From assembly GCF_014203695.1 (NCBI RefSeq), contig NZ_JACHJO010000003.1, positions 62,001 through 126,000 on the forward strand: a stretch of 64,000 bases of DNA. The letters run 5' to 3'. Below, in pieces: positions 8,807-18,165 of the stretch (position 1 is the first letter of the stretch; every line of letters begins with the position of its first letter). Source of the stretch: Nocardiopsis algeriensis. Lineage in GTDB: Bacteria; Actinomycetota; Actinomycetes; Streptosporangiales; Streptosporangiaceae. A program made the position numbers and the translations under genes. The notes beneath the pieces are model-generated. The model ran no database searches and was not told where the DNA came from. It saw nothing but the letters and a program-made list of their open reading frames with translations.

Positions 8807-9406
8807 GTGGGCGGAGCGGACGCAGGCCCCTGCCGGCTGACGGTCTGCCGCGGCTGCTGCTGCGGTACGAGGAAGAAGGTCCCCGGTGTCGACCACAAGG
8901 CCCAGCTCGCCCGGCTGAGCGCCGTCGAGGACCACCTCGGCCGCTCGGTCCCGGTCCGGACCAGCAAGTGCCTGGGCATCTGCTTCCAGGCCGACGTCGT
9001 GGTCGTCCAGCCCTCCCGGGAGGGCCGTGCCGCGGGCGGGCGCCCGGTGTGGCTCGGCCGGATCACGGAGGACGAGCACCTCGAGGCCGTCGACGACTGG
9101 ATCTCCGCGGGCGGCCCCGGCCTGGCCCCCCTGCCCGAGGCCCTGGCCGACCACGTCACCTCCAAGGACGCCAAGAAGCCGAAGAAGCCCAAGAAGCCGA
9201 AGAAGCTCAAGAAGCCGAAAAAGCTCGAGAAGCTCGAGAAGGACAAGAAGCGGAAGAAGTCCGAGAAGCCCCGGGGGCCGGGGAAGTCCAAGAAGGACAA
9301 GAAGTCCAACAGGGACGAGAAGTCCAAGAAGGACAAGAAGTCCAAGAAGGACAAGAAGTCCAAGAAGGACAGGAAGTCCGGGAGGAAGGGCGGCGGCAAG
9401 GGATAG
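8807..9406 (+). CDS. Thioredoxin-like [2Fe-2S] ferredoxin-type protein with lysine-rich tail
   Basis: 199 aa. The N-terminal domain (1-115) looks like the thioredoxin-like [2Fe-2S] ferredoxins: Cys at 9, 14, 17-19 (CRLTVCRGCCCG) and CLGIC at 55-59. From residue about 120 to the end the protein is a low-complexity tail of KKPKK and SKKDKK repeats, very rich in Lys, with four near-identical SKKDK units at the end. The tail could bind nucleic acid, the anionic membrane or polyphosphate (inference). GTG is the only start that keeps the first Cys cluster near the N-terminus. It converges with the ABC gene. Confidence 0.6.
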   Translation: MGGADAGPCRLTVCRGCCCGTRKKVPGVDHKAQLARLSAVEDHLGRSVPVRTSKCLGICFQADVVVVQPSREGRAAGGRPVWLGRITEDEHLEAVDDWISAGGPGLAPLPEALADHVTSKDAKKPKKPKKPKKLKKPKKLEKLEKDKKRKKSEKPRGPGKSKKDKKSNRDEKSKKDKKSKKDKKSKKDRKSGRKGGGKG

Positions 9407-9422
9407 CCGCCGCCCATCGGTC

Positions 9423-11291
9423 TCAGCGCCCCTGCGGGGCGAACTGCGTGCGGTACAGGGCCGTGTAGAGCCCGCCCTGGCCGAGCAGCTCCTCGTGTGT
9501 TCCGCGCTCCAGGATCCGGCCGTCCTCCAGCACCAGGATCTGGTCCGCCTCGCGGACGGTGGCCAGGCGGTGCGCGATGACCAGGGACGTGCGCCCGGCC
9601 AGGGCCGCCGCCAGCGCCTCCTGCACCGCGGCCTCGGACTCCGAGTCCAGGTGCGCCGTGGCCTCGTCCAGTACCACCACGGACGGCGCGCGCAGCAGCA
9701 GGCGGGCGATCGCCAGGCGCTGCTTCTCACCGCCCGAGAGCCGGTACCCGCGGTCGCCCACCATTGTGTCCAGGCCGTCGGGGAGCTGCTCCAGCAGCGG
9801 CCCCAGGCGTGCCATCCGCAGCGCCTCCTCCATCTCCTCGTCGGTCGCCTCGGGCCGCGCGTAGCGCAGGTTGGCGCCCACGGTGTCGTGGAACAGCTGG
9901 GTGTCCTGGGTGACCACGCCCACGGTCTCGCGCAGCGAGTCCATGGAGACCTCGCGCAGGTCCAGCCCGCCGATGGACACCGAGCCCCCGGTCGGGTCGT
10001 ACAGGCGCGACACCAGATGGGTCAGTGTCGTCTTCCCCGCGCCCGAGGGCCCCACCAGGGCCACCATCGTCCCGGGCTCGGCGCGGAAGGACACCTCGCT
10101 CAGTACCTGGGTGTCACCGCCGGACTGCGCCTGCGGAGCCGCCTCCAGCGACGCCACCGACACCTCCTCGGCACCGGGGTAGCGGAACGACACCCCGTCG
10201 AACTCCACGCTCAGAGGACCCTCGGGCAGCGGACGGGCATCCGGGGCCTCCTTGATCCGCGGCTCCACGTCCAGGACCTCGAAGACGCGGTCGAACGAGA
10301 CCAGCGCGGTCATGATCTCCACGTGCACGTTCGACAGACTGGTCACGGGGCCGTACAGGCGTGCCATCAGCGTGGCCAGCGCCACCAGGGTGCCCACCTC
10401 GAAGGCGCCGCCGATCGAGAGCAGTCCGCCGATGCCGTACACCATCGCCGTGGCCAGTGCCGTGAGCGTGCCCAGCATGCTGAACAGCAGCGCGCCGAAC
10501 ACCGCCTGGCGCACGCCCAGGTCGCGGACCCGGCCCGCCCGCCGGGAGAAACCCGCGGTCTCCTCCTCGGGGCGCCCGTAGAGCTTGACGAGCATGGCGC
10601 CGCCGACGTTGAAGCGCTCGGTCATCAGCGAGCTCATGTCGGCGTTGGTGTCCATCGCGTCCCGCGAGATGCCGGCCAGCTTGCGCCCGATGAGCTTGGC
10701 CGGGACGAGGAAGAGCGGAACCAGGAACAGTGCCACCAGGGTCACCTGCCACGACAGGGCGAGCATGGTGACGAGCACGGCGGTGGCGCTGATGAGGTTG
10801 GACACCACCGACTGGAGCACGGAGGTGATCGCCCGCTGCGCCCCCACCACGTCGGTGTTCAGGCGGCTCACCAGGGAACCGGTCTGGGTGCGGGTGAAGA
10901 ACGCCATCGGCATCCGCTGCACGTGGGTGAACACCTGTGTGCGCAGAAGGTAGATGACCCCCTCGCCGATCCGGGCCGACAGCCACCGGCTGAGCAGGTT
11001 GAGCCCGCCCTCCAGGAGGGCCAGGGCGCCGGCGGCCAGGGCCAGGGCGACCACGAGCCGCGAGTCGCCCGGGATGATGCCGTGGTCGATGACGGCCTTG
11101 AGCAGCAGGGGGTTGGCGACCACGATCGCGGCACCCACCGAGGTGGTCAGGAGGAAGTACACGATCAGCCGCCGGTGCGGCTTCGCGTAGGAGGCGACCC
11201 TGCGGGTGATCCCGGGCGGAAGCTTCTGTCCCCGGGCGCTTCCGTCGTTGACCAGGGCCCTGTAGGAGGGCCTTCCGGACATCATGGCCAT
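9423..11291 (-). CDS. ABC transporter, fused permease-ATPase (exporter type)
   Basis: 622-aa half-transporter of the MsbA/MDR-like exporter class. Six membrane helices fill about residues 35-330, followed by one ATPase domain: Walker A VGPSGAGKT, Q-loop VVTQDTQLF, signature LSGGEKQRLAIARLLL, Walker B VVVLDEAT and switch IAHRLATV. It probably works as a homodimer. Four start codons are possible (MAMM); the first at 11291 is given. The upstream ATG-less extension to 11504 is rejected because it overlaps the next gene. The substrate cannot be inferred. Confidence 0.9.
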   Translation of the reverse strand: MAMMSGRPSYRALVNDGSARGQKLPPGITRRVASYAKPHRRLIVYFLLTTSVGAAIVVANPLLLKAVIDHGIIPGDSRLVVALALAAGALALLEGGLNLLSRWLSARIGEGVIYLLRTQVFTHVQRMPMAFFTRTQTGSLVSRLNTDVVGAQRAITSVLQSVVSNLISATAVLVTMLALSWQVTLVALFLVPLFLVPAKLIGRKLAGISRDAMDTNADMSSLMTERFNVGGAMLVKLYGRPEEETAGFSRRAGRVRDLGVRQAVFGALLFSMLGTLTALATAMVYGIGGLLSIGGAFEVGTLVALATLMARLYGPVTSLSNVHVEIMTALVSFDRVFEVLDVEPRIKEAPDARPLPEGPLSVEFDGVSFRYPGAEEVSVASLEAAPQAQSGGDTQVLSEVSFRAEPGTMVALVGPSGAGKTTLTHLVSRLYDPTGGSVSIGGLDLREVSMDSLRETVGVVTQDTQLFHDTVGANLRYARPEATDEEMEEALRMARLGPLLEQLPDGLDTMVGDRGYRLSGGEKQRLAIARLLLRAPSVVVLDEATAHLDSESEAAVQEALAAALAGRTSLVIAHRLATVREADQILVLEDGRILERGTHEELLGQGGLYTALYRTQFAPQGR

Positions 11292-11328
11292 GGGCGGTAT
11301 CGTTCTCGTCTCACTTCGGGGGCGGCCT

Positions 11329-11814
11329 CTAGAGGGAGTGCGCGAGGCGGCCCAGGGCTGCGGTGGTGGAGCGCCCGGGGGTGAAGGGCATCTCCCAGGA
11401 CTGCGCGCCGAGGGCGTCGGCGCCGCGGATCTTGGCCCGGGTGTAGCGGTCGCCGGCCGTGTAGGCCAGGGCCGCGGGTGCCAGGGGGCGCAGGAGCTCG
11501 GCATAGGCGGACCAGTCGGCCACCTCGGGCGGGCCCTCGATGACGAAGGCGCCGGCGACGCACGCCAGGGCGGCGACGGTCTCGGCGCGCTCCTCCGCGG
11601 GGTTGACCGGCCGTCCGGGTCCCTTCCAGGAGCGCACGCGCTCGTCGGACTCGATGCCGACGGCGACGGGGAGGCCGCGGGCGGCGATGGCCCGGAGAAA
11701 GCGGACGTGGCCCACGTGGAGTACGTCGAACACCCCGGTGACGACGGCCGGCCTCGTCAGCCCCTCGGGCTGCTCGAACCAGCGCGCGCTCAGGGAAGTA
11801 CCCGGCTCAGTCAT
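11329..11814 (-). CDS. Adenylyl/cytidylyltransferase family protein
   Basis: 161-aa nucleotidyltransferase of the HxGH superfamily. The signature GVFDVLHVGHVRFLRAI is near residue 25-41 and the tail W..PFTPGRSTT near the C-terminus. It resembles the RfaE C-domain and glycerol-3-phosphate cytidylyltransferase groups, which couple NTP to a sugar or polyol phosphate. Start ATG with GGCGGGTGG upstream; the longer frame runs through the tRNA-Gly gene and is not real. It reads in the same direction as the ABC gene, 37 bases apart, possibly one unit. Confidence 0.78.
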   Translation of the reverse strand: MTEPGTSLSARWFEQPEGLTRPAVVTGVFDVLHVGHVRFLRAIAARGLPVAVGIESDERVRSWKGPGRPVNPAEERAETVAALACVAGAFVIEGPPEVADWSAYAELLRPLAPAALAYTAGDRYTRAKIRGADALGAQSWEMPFTPGRSTTAALGRLAHSL

Positions 11815-11974
11815 CCATCCACCCGCCTCGTCGAGGGCGCCCGCTCCGGGTCCGCGACGACGGGCCCGCCCCGAAGGGTCAACGTACCCACGCGCCAGGG
11901 GTATTCCGAGCTCCGGCAGGCGGCCCCCGACCGCCGGCCGCCTGTGTGAGGACGCTCTCCCCGGGGCGGACACG

Positions 11975-12015
11975 AAAAGGCGGCGGGCCGGTGCCTCAGG
12001 CACCGGCCCGCCGCC
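11975..12015 (-). terminator. Terminator for tRNA-Gly
   Basis: A perfect 17-bp stem (arms 11979-11995 and 11999-12015) with a 3-base loop and four T residues on the minus strand (plus-strand AAAA at 11975-11978), 6 bases beyond the 3' end of tRNA-Gly. Confidence 0.9.
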
Positions 12016-12021
12016 GTCAGG

Positions 12022-12092
12022 AGCGGGCGACGAGAATCGAACTCGCATGACCAGCTTGGAAGGCTGGGGTTCTACCATTGAACTACGCCCGC
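12022..12092 (-). tRNA. tRNA-Gly (TCC)
   Basis: 71-nt cloverleaf on the minus strand: acceptor GCGGGCG pairs with CGCCCGC, T arm GTTCGATTC, anticodon loop CTTCCAA giving TCC. CCA is not encoded; the discriminator base is T. Confidence 0.96.
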
Positions 12093-12191
12093 GTGGCATC
12101 GGAGCCCTTGAGTTTCCTCTAGACTCGTGGAGCCGACGGAGACAAGAGTACAGTCTCCAGGGCGTTGGTCGCACACTTCCCCCCGGAAGCG

Positions 12192-12197
12192 TACGAT
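12192..12197 (+). promoter_or_regulatory. -10-like element before tRNA-Pro
   Basis: TACGAT about 50 nt before the tRNA-Pro gene, in the 155-base gap between the divergent tRNA genes. No clear -35 was identified. Confidence 0.35.
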
Positions 12198-12247
12198 CCG
12201 CGTGTCCGGCGCAGTGCCGGGACCGGTCCCGACAAGGCACCGGGCCA

Positions 12248-12322
12248 CGGGGTGTGGCGCAGCTTGGTTAGCGCGCATGCTTTGGGAGCATGAGGCCGCG
12301 GGTTCGAATCCCGCCACCCCGA
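12248..12322 (+). tRNA. tRNA-Pro (TGG)
   Basis: 75-nt cloverleaf: acceptor CGGGGTG pairs with CACCCCG, anticodon stem CATGC/GCATG with loop TTTGGGA giving TGG, T arm GGTTCGAATCC. CCA is not encoded. Confidence 0.96.
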
Positions 12323-12381
12323 CGAAACCAACCGTTGCGGCGGCCAGTGGCCGCGCGCGATGGCCCCCTGTGTATCTGCCC

Positions 12382-12387
12382 TAGACT
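12382..12387 (+). promoter_or_regulatory. -10-like element of tig
   Basis: TAGACT between tRNA-Pro and tig, about 160 nt before the tig start, leaving a long untranslated leader. Only the -10 hexamer is clear. Confidence 0.4.
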
Positions 12388-12547
12388 TGGTGCGATCAGC
12401 AGGAAACTGTAAGTCCCAGCCCGTCGCAGGGCACCTCGGAAGCAGTGGTCGCCAGGCCGTGCCGGGGTGCGCTCGTGCATTCGCCGTTGTGTGGTGCGCC
12501 TGCGGGCCGACGCGGACACCAGCCGGCAAACCTAGGAGTACCGCCCC

Positions 12548-13972
12548 GTGAAGACCGTTGTCGAGGAGCTGAGCCCCACCCGGGTCAAGCTGACCATCGA
12601 GGTGCCCTTCGAGGAGCTCGATCACGCTTTCGACGTGACCTACAAGTCGCTCGCCAAGCAGGTCCGGATCAAGGGCTTCCGCCCGGGCAAGGCGCCGGCG
12701 CGGCTGATCGACCGTTACGTCGGCCGCGGTGCGGTGATCAGCGAAGCGGTCAACCACGCCGTTCCGGAGCTCTACAACGAGGCCATCCAGAAGGAGGAGA
12801 TCTTCGCGCTCGGCCAGCCCGACGTGGAGGTCACCAAGCTGGAGGACAACGAGGAGCTCGCCTTCACCGCCGAGGTCGACATCCGCCCCAAGTTCGAGGT
12901 CGAGAACTACAAGGGCATCGAGGTGACCGTCGACAACGCCGAGGTCACCGAGGAGCAGGTCGACGAGCAGATCGGCTTCCTGCGTGAGCGCTTCGCCACC
13001 CTGGCCGGCGTCGAGCGCCCCGTCGAGGACGGCGACCAGCTGTCCATCGACCTGTCCGCCGCGATCGACGGTGAGAAGCTCGAGGACGTCGCGGTCAGCG
13101 GCTACTCCTACGAGGTCGGCACCAACGCCATGCTCGAGGGCCTCGACGAGACCCTGCGCGGCATGGAGGCCGGCGGCGAGGCCACCTTCACGACCACCCT
13201 GGTGGGTGGCGAGCACGAGGGCAAGGAGGCGGAGGTCACCGTCACCGTGCACAGCGTGAAGGTCAAGGAGCTCCCCGAGCTCGACGACGAGTTCGCCCAG
13301 CTGGCCAGCGAGTTCGACACCATCGACGAGCTGCGCGAGGACGTGCGCAAGCGCATGACCGAGATGCGCCGCCTCCAGCAGGTCTCCTCGGCCCGCGACA
13401 AGGCCCTGGAGAAGCTGATCGACTCCATCGACGTCCCGCTGCCCGAGGCGGTCGTCGAGGAGGAGATCCAGCGCCGCCGCCAGAGCCTCGAGCAGCAGCT
13501 CGCCCAGAGCGGTCTGACCAAGGAGGCCTACCTCGAGTCGCAGGAGAAGACCGAGGAGGAGTTCGAGGAGGAGCTGACCACCGGCGCCCGTTCGGCGGTC
13601 AAGGCCGGTTTCATCCTCGACCAGCTGGCCATCCAGGAGGACCTGAGCGCCGACCAGGGCGAGCTCAGCCAGTACGTCTTCGAGCAGGCCCAGCGCATGG
13701 GCGTCAGCCCCGACCAGCTGGCCCAGCACCTGGTCCAGTCCAACCAGATCCGCGTGGCCTTCACCGAGGTCGTCCGCGGCAAGGCCATGGACCTGGTCCT
13801 GGCCGGCGCCAAGATCACCGACGAGGACGGCAACGTCATCGAGCAGGAGACCGACGAGGAGAAGGCCGCCAAGGCCGCTGCCGTCGCGGCTGCCGAGGCT
13901 CTCGAAACCGTCGAGGAGAAGGCTGCCGAGGCCGAGGCCGAGGCCGTCGAGAAGACCGACGAGGACAAGTAG
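12548..13972 (+). CDS. tig: Trigger factor
   Basis: 474-aa ribosome-associated chaperone with peptidyl-prolyl isomerase activity. The N-terminal ribosome-binding domain holds the signature GFRPGKAP (about residues 40-47, in KGFRPGKAPARLI), followed by an FKBP-type PPIase domain (about 150-250) and a helical C-terminal chaperone domain. The C-terminus ends in an acidic Glu/Ala tail (EEKAAEAEAEAVEKTDEDK), typical of actinobacterial trigger factors. GTG start with TAGGAG about 8 nt upstream. It is followed by clpP1-clpP2-clpX, the usual protein-folding and degradation block. Confidence 0.97.
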   Translation: MKTVVEELSPTRVKLTIEVPFEELDHAFDVTYKSLAKQVRIKGFRPGKAPARLIDRYVGRGAVISEAVNHAVPELYNEAIQKEEIFALGQPDVEVTKLEDNEELAFTAEVDIRPKFEVENYKGIEVTVDNAEVTEEQVDEQIGFLRERFATLAGVERPVEDGDQLSIDLSAAIDGEKLEDVAVSGYSYEVGTNAMLEGLDETLRGMEAGGEATFTTTLVGGEHEGKEAEVTVTVHSVKVKELPELDDEFAQLASEFDTIDELREDVRKRMTEMRRLQQVSSARDKALEKLIDSIDVPLPEAVVEEEIQRRRQSLEQQLAQSGLTKEAYLESQEKTEEEFEEELTTGARSAVKAGFILDQLAIQEDLSADQGELSQYVFEQAQRMGVSPDQLAQHLVQSNQIRVAFTEVVRGKAMDLVLAGAKITDEDGNVIEQETDEEKAAKAAAVAAAEALETVEEKAAEAEAEAVEKTDEDK

Positions 13973-14004
13973 CACCCGGCCCTCTCCCAGGAGGGGGCAC
14001 GCCG

Positions 14005-14036
14005 GGCCCCGGAGGATCCCAGGATCCTCCGGGGCC
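14005..14036 (+). terminator. Terminator after tig
   Basis: A perfect 15-bp inverted repeat (arms 14005-14019 and 14022-14036) with a 2-base loop followed by TTGC, 33 bases after the tig stop. It separates tig from the clp genes. Confidence 0.85.
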
Positions 14037-14101
14037 TTGCTGTCGGCCGCGCCCATTTCCGGCCGGCCCCTCCTTGTTCCCGGTCGGCGGGGCATTTCTG
14101 T

Positions 14102-14121
14102 TCGCCTTCGGAGGAAGGCGA
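14102..14121. promoter_or_regulatory. Perfect inverted repeat upstream of clpP1
   Basis: TCGCCTTC (14102-14109), spacer GGAG, then GAAGGCGA (14114-14121): an exact 8-bp inverted repeat. It could be an operator or a small hairpin. Its position, 115 bases before clpP1, favours a regulatory site. Confidence 0.4.
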
Positions 14122-14144
14122 CCTGCCGGGCTTGCACCACCCTG

Positions 14145-14158
14145 CGCTCAAAGCGAAC
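14145..14158. promoter_or_regulatory. ClgR-type operator upstream of clpP1
   Basis: CGCTCAAAGCGAAC fits the ClgR operator core as I remember it (CGCYNANRGCGWWS) at every position. ClgR activates clpP1P2 in actinobacteria. A -10-like TAGTGT lies about 40 bases downstream, so the site would be upstream of the promoter as expected for an activator. Confidence 0.55.
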
Positions 14159-14235
14159 AGGGACGTGATCGGTGCGAGCCCGGTGTCTGTCGGCGTTAGT
14201 GTCGCTGTATCGCAACCGTTTCGATTCCGGAGCAG

Positions 14236-14874
<639 letters not shown>

Positions 14875-14964
14875 CGGGGGCAGCGCACCCCGGAACCGGC
14901 CCAGTGGCTTCGCCCGGCCCGTCCCCGAGCCCGGCGCGGCGCATGGAAGCGTGGAAGGCGTGAA

Positions 14965-15624
14965 ATGACCGAATTCAACCCCTTTATCGGCGGAACGGCA
15001 CCGATGGCGCCGCAGAGCCGCTACGTCCTGCCGTCCTACGTCGAGCGGACGTCCTACGGCGTGAAGGAGATGAATCCGTACAACAAGCTCTTCGAGGAGC
15101 GGATCATCTTCGTCGGCGTGCAGATCGACGACACGTCGGCCAACGACCTGATGGCGCAGCTCATCACTCTGGAGCAGCTCGACTCCGAGCGCGACATCCA
15201 GATGTACATCAACTCGCCCGGCGGTTCGTTCACGTCCCTGATGGCGATCTACGACACCATGCAGTTCGTCCGCCCGGACATCCAGACGGTCTGCATCGGT
15301 CAGGCCGCCTCCGCCGCCGCGATCCTGCTGGCGGGCGGTACCAAGGGCAAGCGGGGCGCGCTGCCCAACTCCCGGATCCTGATCCACCAGCCGGCCACCG
15401 AGGGCATGCACGGCCAGGCCAGCGACATCGAGATCCAGGCCAACGAGATCACCCGGATCCGGGCCCAGCTGGAGACCACGCTGGCCCGGCACACCGGCCG
15501 GACCCCGGAGCAGGTGTCCAAGGACATCGAGCGGGACAAGATCCTCACCGCGGAGGAGGCCGTCGACTACGGCATCATCGACTTCGTGCTGCCGTACCGC
15601 AAGGCGTCCCTCAAGCAGGGGTGA
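14965..15624 (+). CDS. clpP2: ATP-dependent Clp protease proteolytic subunit 2
   Basis: 219-aa partner of ClpP1 in the mixed tetradecamer. Catalytic Ser in [14 protein letters not shown], His in [11 protein letters not shown], substrate-strand motif [11 protein letters not shown]. The N-terminus (to about residue 40) carries an extended processing region before [18 protein letters not shown] start preceded by GGAAGG. It is co-directional with clpP1 and clpX, probably one transcription unit with clpP1. Confidence 0.96.
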   Translation: MTEFNPFIGGTAPMAPQSRYVLPSYVERTSYGVKEMNPYNKLFEERIIFVGVQIDDTSANDLMAQLITLEQLDSERDIQMYINSPGGSFTSLMAIYDTMQFVRPDIQTVCIGQAASAAAILLAGGTKGKRGALPNSRILIHQPATEGMHGQASDIEIQANEITRIRAQLETTLARHTGRTPEQVSKDIERDKILTAEEAVDYGIIDFVLPYRKASLKQG

Positions 15625-15853
15625 GACAGGAGCCGGGTCCCGCCCCGGGACCCGGCACCCAGGGCGTCGGCCGGACCGGTGCACATCGTGCCCGGAGCCC
15701 GATGGCGAAGCCGGTCCGGTTCTTCGCTTACTCTGGCCAAGAGCGACACACAGATCGCCCCTTCCGGGGACGGGCGGGTGCGGGAGCCGAACTCCCGGGC
15801 CATCCGCGCGCAGCGGTACCGGCGGGGCGGCCTTAGTTTTGAGGAGTGGCTGG

Positions 15854-17128
15854 GTGGCACGCATCGGTGACGGCGGGGACCTGCTGAAGTGCTCGTTCTG
15901 CGGTAAGAGCCAGAAGCAGGTGAAGAAGCTCATCGCCGGCCCCGGCGTGTACATCTGCGATGAGTGCATCGACCTGTGCAACGAGATCATCGAGGAAGAA
16001 CTCGCCGACGCCACCGAGCTGTCGTGGGAGTCGCTGCCCAAGCCGCGGGAGATCTACGAGTTCCTGGACTCGTACGTGATCGGGCAGGAGCAGGCCAAGA
16101 AGGCGCTGTCGGTGGCGGTGTACAACCACTACAAGCGGGTGCGGTCGGAGTCGGAGCGTCCTGGCGGCGAGGACGTGGAGATCGCCAAGTCCAACATCTT
16201 GCTGCTGGGTCCGACGGGGTCGGGCAAGACGCTGCTGGCGCAGACGCTGGCGCGGATTTTGAATGTGCCTTTTGCGATTGCCGATGCCACGGCGCTGACC
16301 GAGGCGGGGTATGTGGGTGAGGATGTGGAGAACATCCTGCTCAAGTTGATCCAGGCGGCCGATTACGACGTGAAGAAGGCCGAGACGGGGATCATCTACA
16401 TCGACGAGGTCGACAAGGTGGCGCGCAAGAGCGAGAATCCGTCGATCACGCGTGATGTGTCGGGTGAGGGTGTGCAGCAGGCGCTGTTGAAGATCTTGGA
16501 GGGGACGACGGCGAGTGTGCCGCCCCAGGGTGGGCGCAAGCATCCGCATCAGGAGTTCATCCAGATCGACACGACCAATGTGCTGTTCATCTGCGGTGGG
16601 GCGTTCGCGGGTCTGGAGCAGATCGTGGAGTCGCGCACGGGCCGTCAGGGGATGGGTTTCAATGCGGTGCTGCGGCCGGAGTCGGAGCGTGGTGGTGCGG
16701 CGCTGCTGGGTGAGGTGATGCCCGAGGATCTGTTGAAGTTCGGGATGATTCCGGAGTTCATCGGGCGGTTGCCGGTGATCACGAGTGTGGGGGATCTGGA
16801 TCGGGAGGCGTTGATCCGGATTCTGACGGAGCCGCGCAATGCGTTGGTGAAGCAGTATCAGCGGTTGTTCGAGTTGGACGGTGTGGAGTTGGAGTTCACG
16901 CCGGATGCTTTGGAGGCGGTGGCTGAGCAGGGGATCATGCGGGGGACGGGTGCGCGCGGGTTGCGGGCGATTATTGAGGAGGTGTTGTTGTCGGTGATGT
17001 ATGAGGTGCCTTCGCGTAAGGATGTGGGTCAGGTGATCATTACGCGGGAGACGGTGATCGACAACGTCAATCCCACGATCGTGCCCAGGACCCAGCTGCC
17101 CTCGGACTCCGAGGAGAAGTCCGCCTGA
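15854..17128 (+). CDS. clpX: Clp protease ATPase subunit ClpX
   Basis: 424-aa AAA+ unfoldase that feeds ClpP1P2. An N-terminal zinc finger (CSFCGKSQ...CDECIDLC, residues about 12-40), Walker A GPTGSGKT, Walker [10 protein letters not shown], arginine-finger region and the C-terminal small domain are all present. GTG start 7 nt after GAGGAG. Odd: from about 16080 to 17080 codon usage shifts strongly from C-ending to G- and T-ending codons (ttg, gat, att, ggt), while the protein stays canonical. Confidence 0.97.
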   Translation: MARIGDGGDLLKCSFCGKSQKQVKKLIAGPGVYICDECIDLCNEIIEEELADATELSWESLPKPREIYEFLDSYVIGQEQAKKALSVAVYNHYKRVRSESERPGGEDVEIAKSNILLLGPTGSGKTLLAQTLARILNVPFAIADATALTEAGYVGEDVENILLKLIQAADYDVKKAETGIIYIDEVDKVARKSENPSITRDVSGEGVQQALLKILEGTTASVPPQGGRKHPHQEFIQIDTTNVLFICGGAFAGLEQIVESRTGRQGMGFNAVLRPESERGGAALLGEVMPEDLLKFGMIPEFIGRLPVITSVGDLDREALIRILTEPRNALVKQYQRLFELDGVELEFTPDALEAVAEQGIMRGTGARGLRAIIEEVLLSVMYEVPSRKDVGQVIITRETVIDNVNPTIVPRTQLPSDSEEKSA

Positions 17129-17143
17129 GCCGACCGGACACGA

Positions 17144-17179
17144 ACGCCGAGAGGCGCCCCTCGGGGCGCCTCTCGGCGT
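17144..17179. terminator. Bidirectional terminator between clpX and the DUF305 gene
   Basis: A perfect 17-bp stem (arms 17144-17160 and 17163-17179) with a 2-base loop, followed by CTTCTCCCC. It serves the convergent clpX (+) and DUF305 (-) genes. Confidence 0.9.
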
Positions 17180-17191
17180 CTTCTCCCCTCC

Positions 17192-17887
17192 TCAGCTCTC
17201 GAGGGCCTGGCGCATCCGCTCGATCTCGGCGTTCTGCTCGGCGATGACGTCGTTGGCCATCCGCAGCACCTCCTGGTCCTCGCCGTTCTCCATGGCCTCC
17301 TCCGCCATGGTGACCGCACCCTCGTGGTGGGCGGTCATCAACTCGACGAACAGCTGGTCGAACTCGTCCCCCTCGGCGGCCTCCAACCGCTCCATGTCCT
17401 CCGGAGAGGCCATGCCGGGCATGTCCCCGTGGTCCACACCCAGGTCGCACCCGCCGTCCCCGCCGTGGTGGCCGCCGCCCTCCAGCCCGCAGAAGTTCTC
17501 GTAGGCGGGGTTCTCCCGGGCCGGCCCGAAGACGTTCGTCTCCAGCCATCCCTCCATGACGGTGATCTCGGGGCCCTGGGCGGCGGCGATCCTGTCCGCG
17601 ATGCGCCCGATGTCCTCGCGCTCGTGGCGTTCGGGAGCGAGCTCGGCCATCTCCAGGGCCTGCCCGTGGTGCTCGATCATCAGCACGAGATAGGTGACGT
17701 CGGCCTCGTTGTGGCCCTGTTCCTCGGCCAGGGCCGCGATCTGCTCCGAGGTCGCGGGGGAGGACGACTCGCCGGGAGCGCCGGGGGCGATGACGTTGGC
17801 CGCCTCCTGCGGTTCCTCCTCCCCGGTGCAGGCCGAGGTGCAGAGCAGTGTGAGAGCGGTTCCGGTGACGAGTGCCAGGCGACGCAC
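17192..17887 (-). CDS. DUF305 lipoprotein
   Basis: 231 aa. A signal peptide ending LLCTSAC gives a probable lipid anchor at the Cys, so the protein sits on the outer face of the membrane. Two ferritin-like helical DUF305 units carry the motifs MIEHHGQALEMAEL and MTAHHEGAVTMAEE, separated by a His/Gly/Asp-rich loop (GGGHHGGDGGCDLGVDHGDM) suited to metal binding. GTG start with GGAGG upstream on the minus strand; a longer frame from 17923 lacks a signal. It is divergent from the LVIVD gene, probably one functional pair. Confidence 0.85.
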   Translation of the reverse strand: MRRLALVTGTALTLLCTSACTGEEEPQEAANVIAPGAPGESSSPATSEQIAALAEEQGHNEADVTYLVLMIEHHGQALEMAELAPERHEREDIGRIADRIAAAQGPEITVMEGWLETNVFGPARENPAYENFCGLEGGGHHGGDGGCDLGVDHGDMPGMASPEDMERLEAAEGDEFDQLFVELMTAHHEGAVTMAEEAMENGEDQEVLRMANDVIAEQNAEIERMRQALES

Positions 17888-18009
17888 GAGGGGATCCTCC
17901 AGAGAACGGGGGTGCGGGCGCACCCGGGGCTTCTCGCGGCCCCGGCTGGCGGGTCCGGCCCGGGCGGTGCCCTGGAGGGTTTCTACTCAGTCCCCGTGTG
18001 CCTTGTCCA

Positions 18010-18039
18010 CCCTTGGCGCTGTGTCCCTTGGCGCTGTGT
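18010..18039. repeat. 15-bp tandem duplication
   Basis: CCCTTGGCGCTGTGT occurs twice back-to-back (18010-18024, 18025-18039) in the promoter gap between the divergent DUF305 and LVIVD genes. Confidence 0.9.
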
Positions 18040-18066
18040 CCGGTCAGGGCGCGCCGCGTGCACAAT

Positions 18067-18081
18067 GTGTCGACCAGACAC
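18067..18081. promoter_or_regulatory. Small inverted repeat in the DUF305/LVIVD gap
   Basis: GTGTC (18067-18071), spacer GACCA, GACAC (18077-18081). An AT-richer stretch with CTATACAGATAGG follows and probably holds the promoter of the LVIVD gene. Operator role is a guess. Confidence 0.3.
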
Positions 18082-18165
18082 TTTCTGTGGTTCCCCCCTA
18101 TACAGATAGGTGTTGAAGTGTGTACTTTTTCCCTGTTTCTGCGCCGCAGCTGAACAGGAGTACGC

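Noticed and set aside
9027..11384. A 785-aa plus-strand frame over the ABC transporter gene
   Set aside because: Antisense shadow of a gene with all ABC motifs; no motif of its own.
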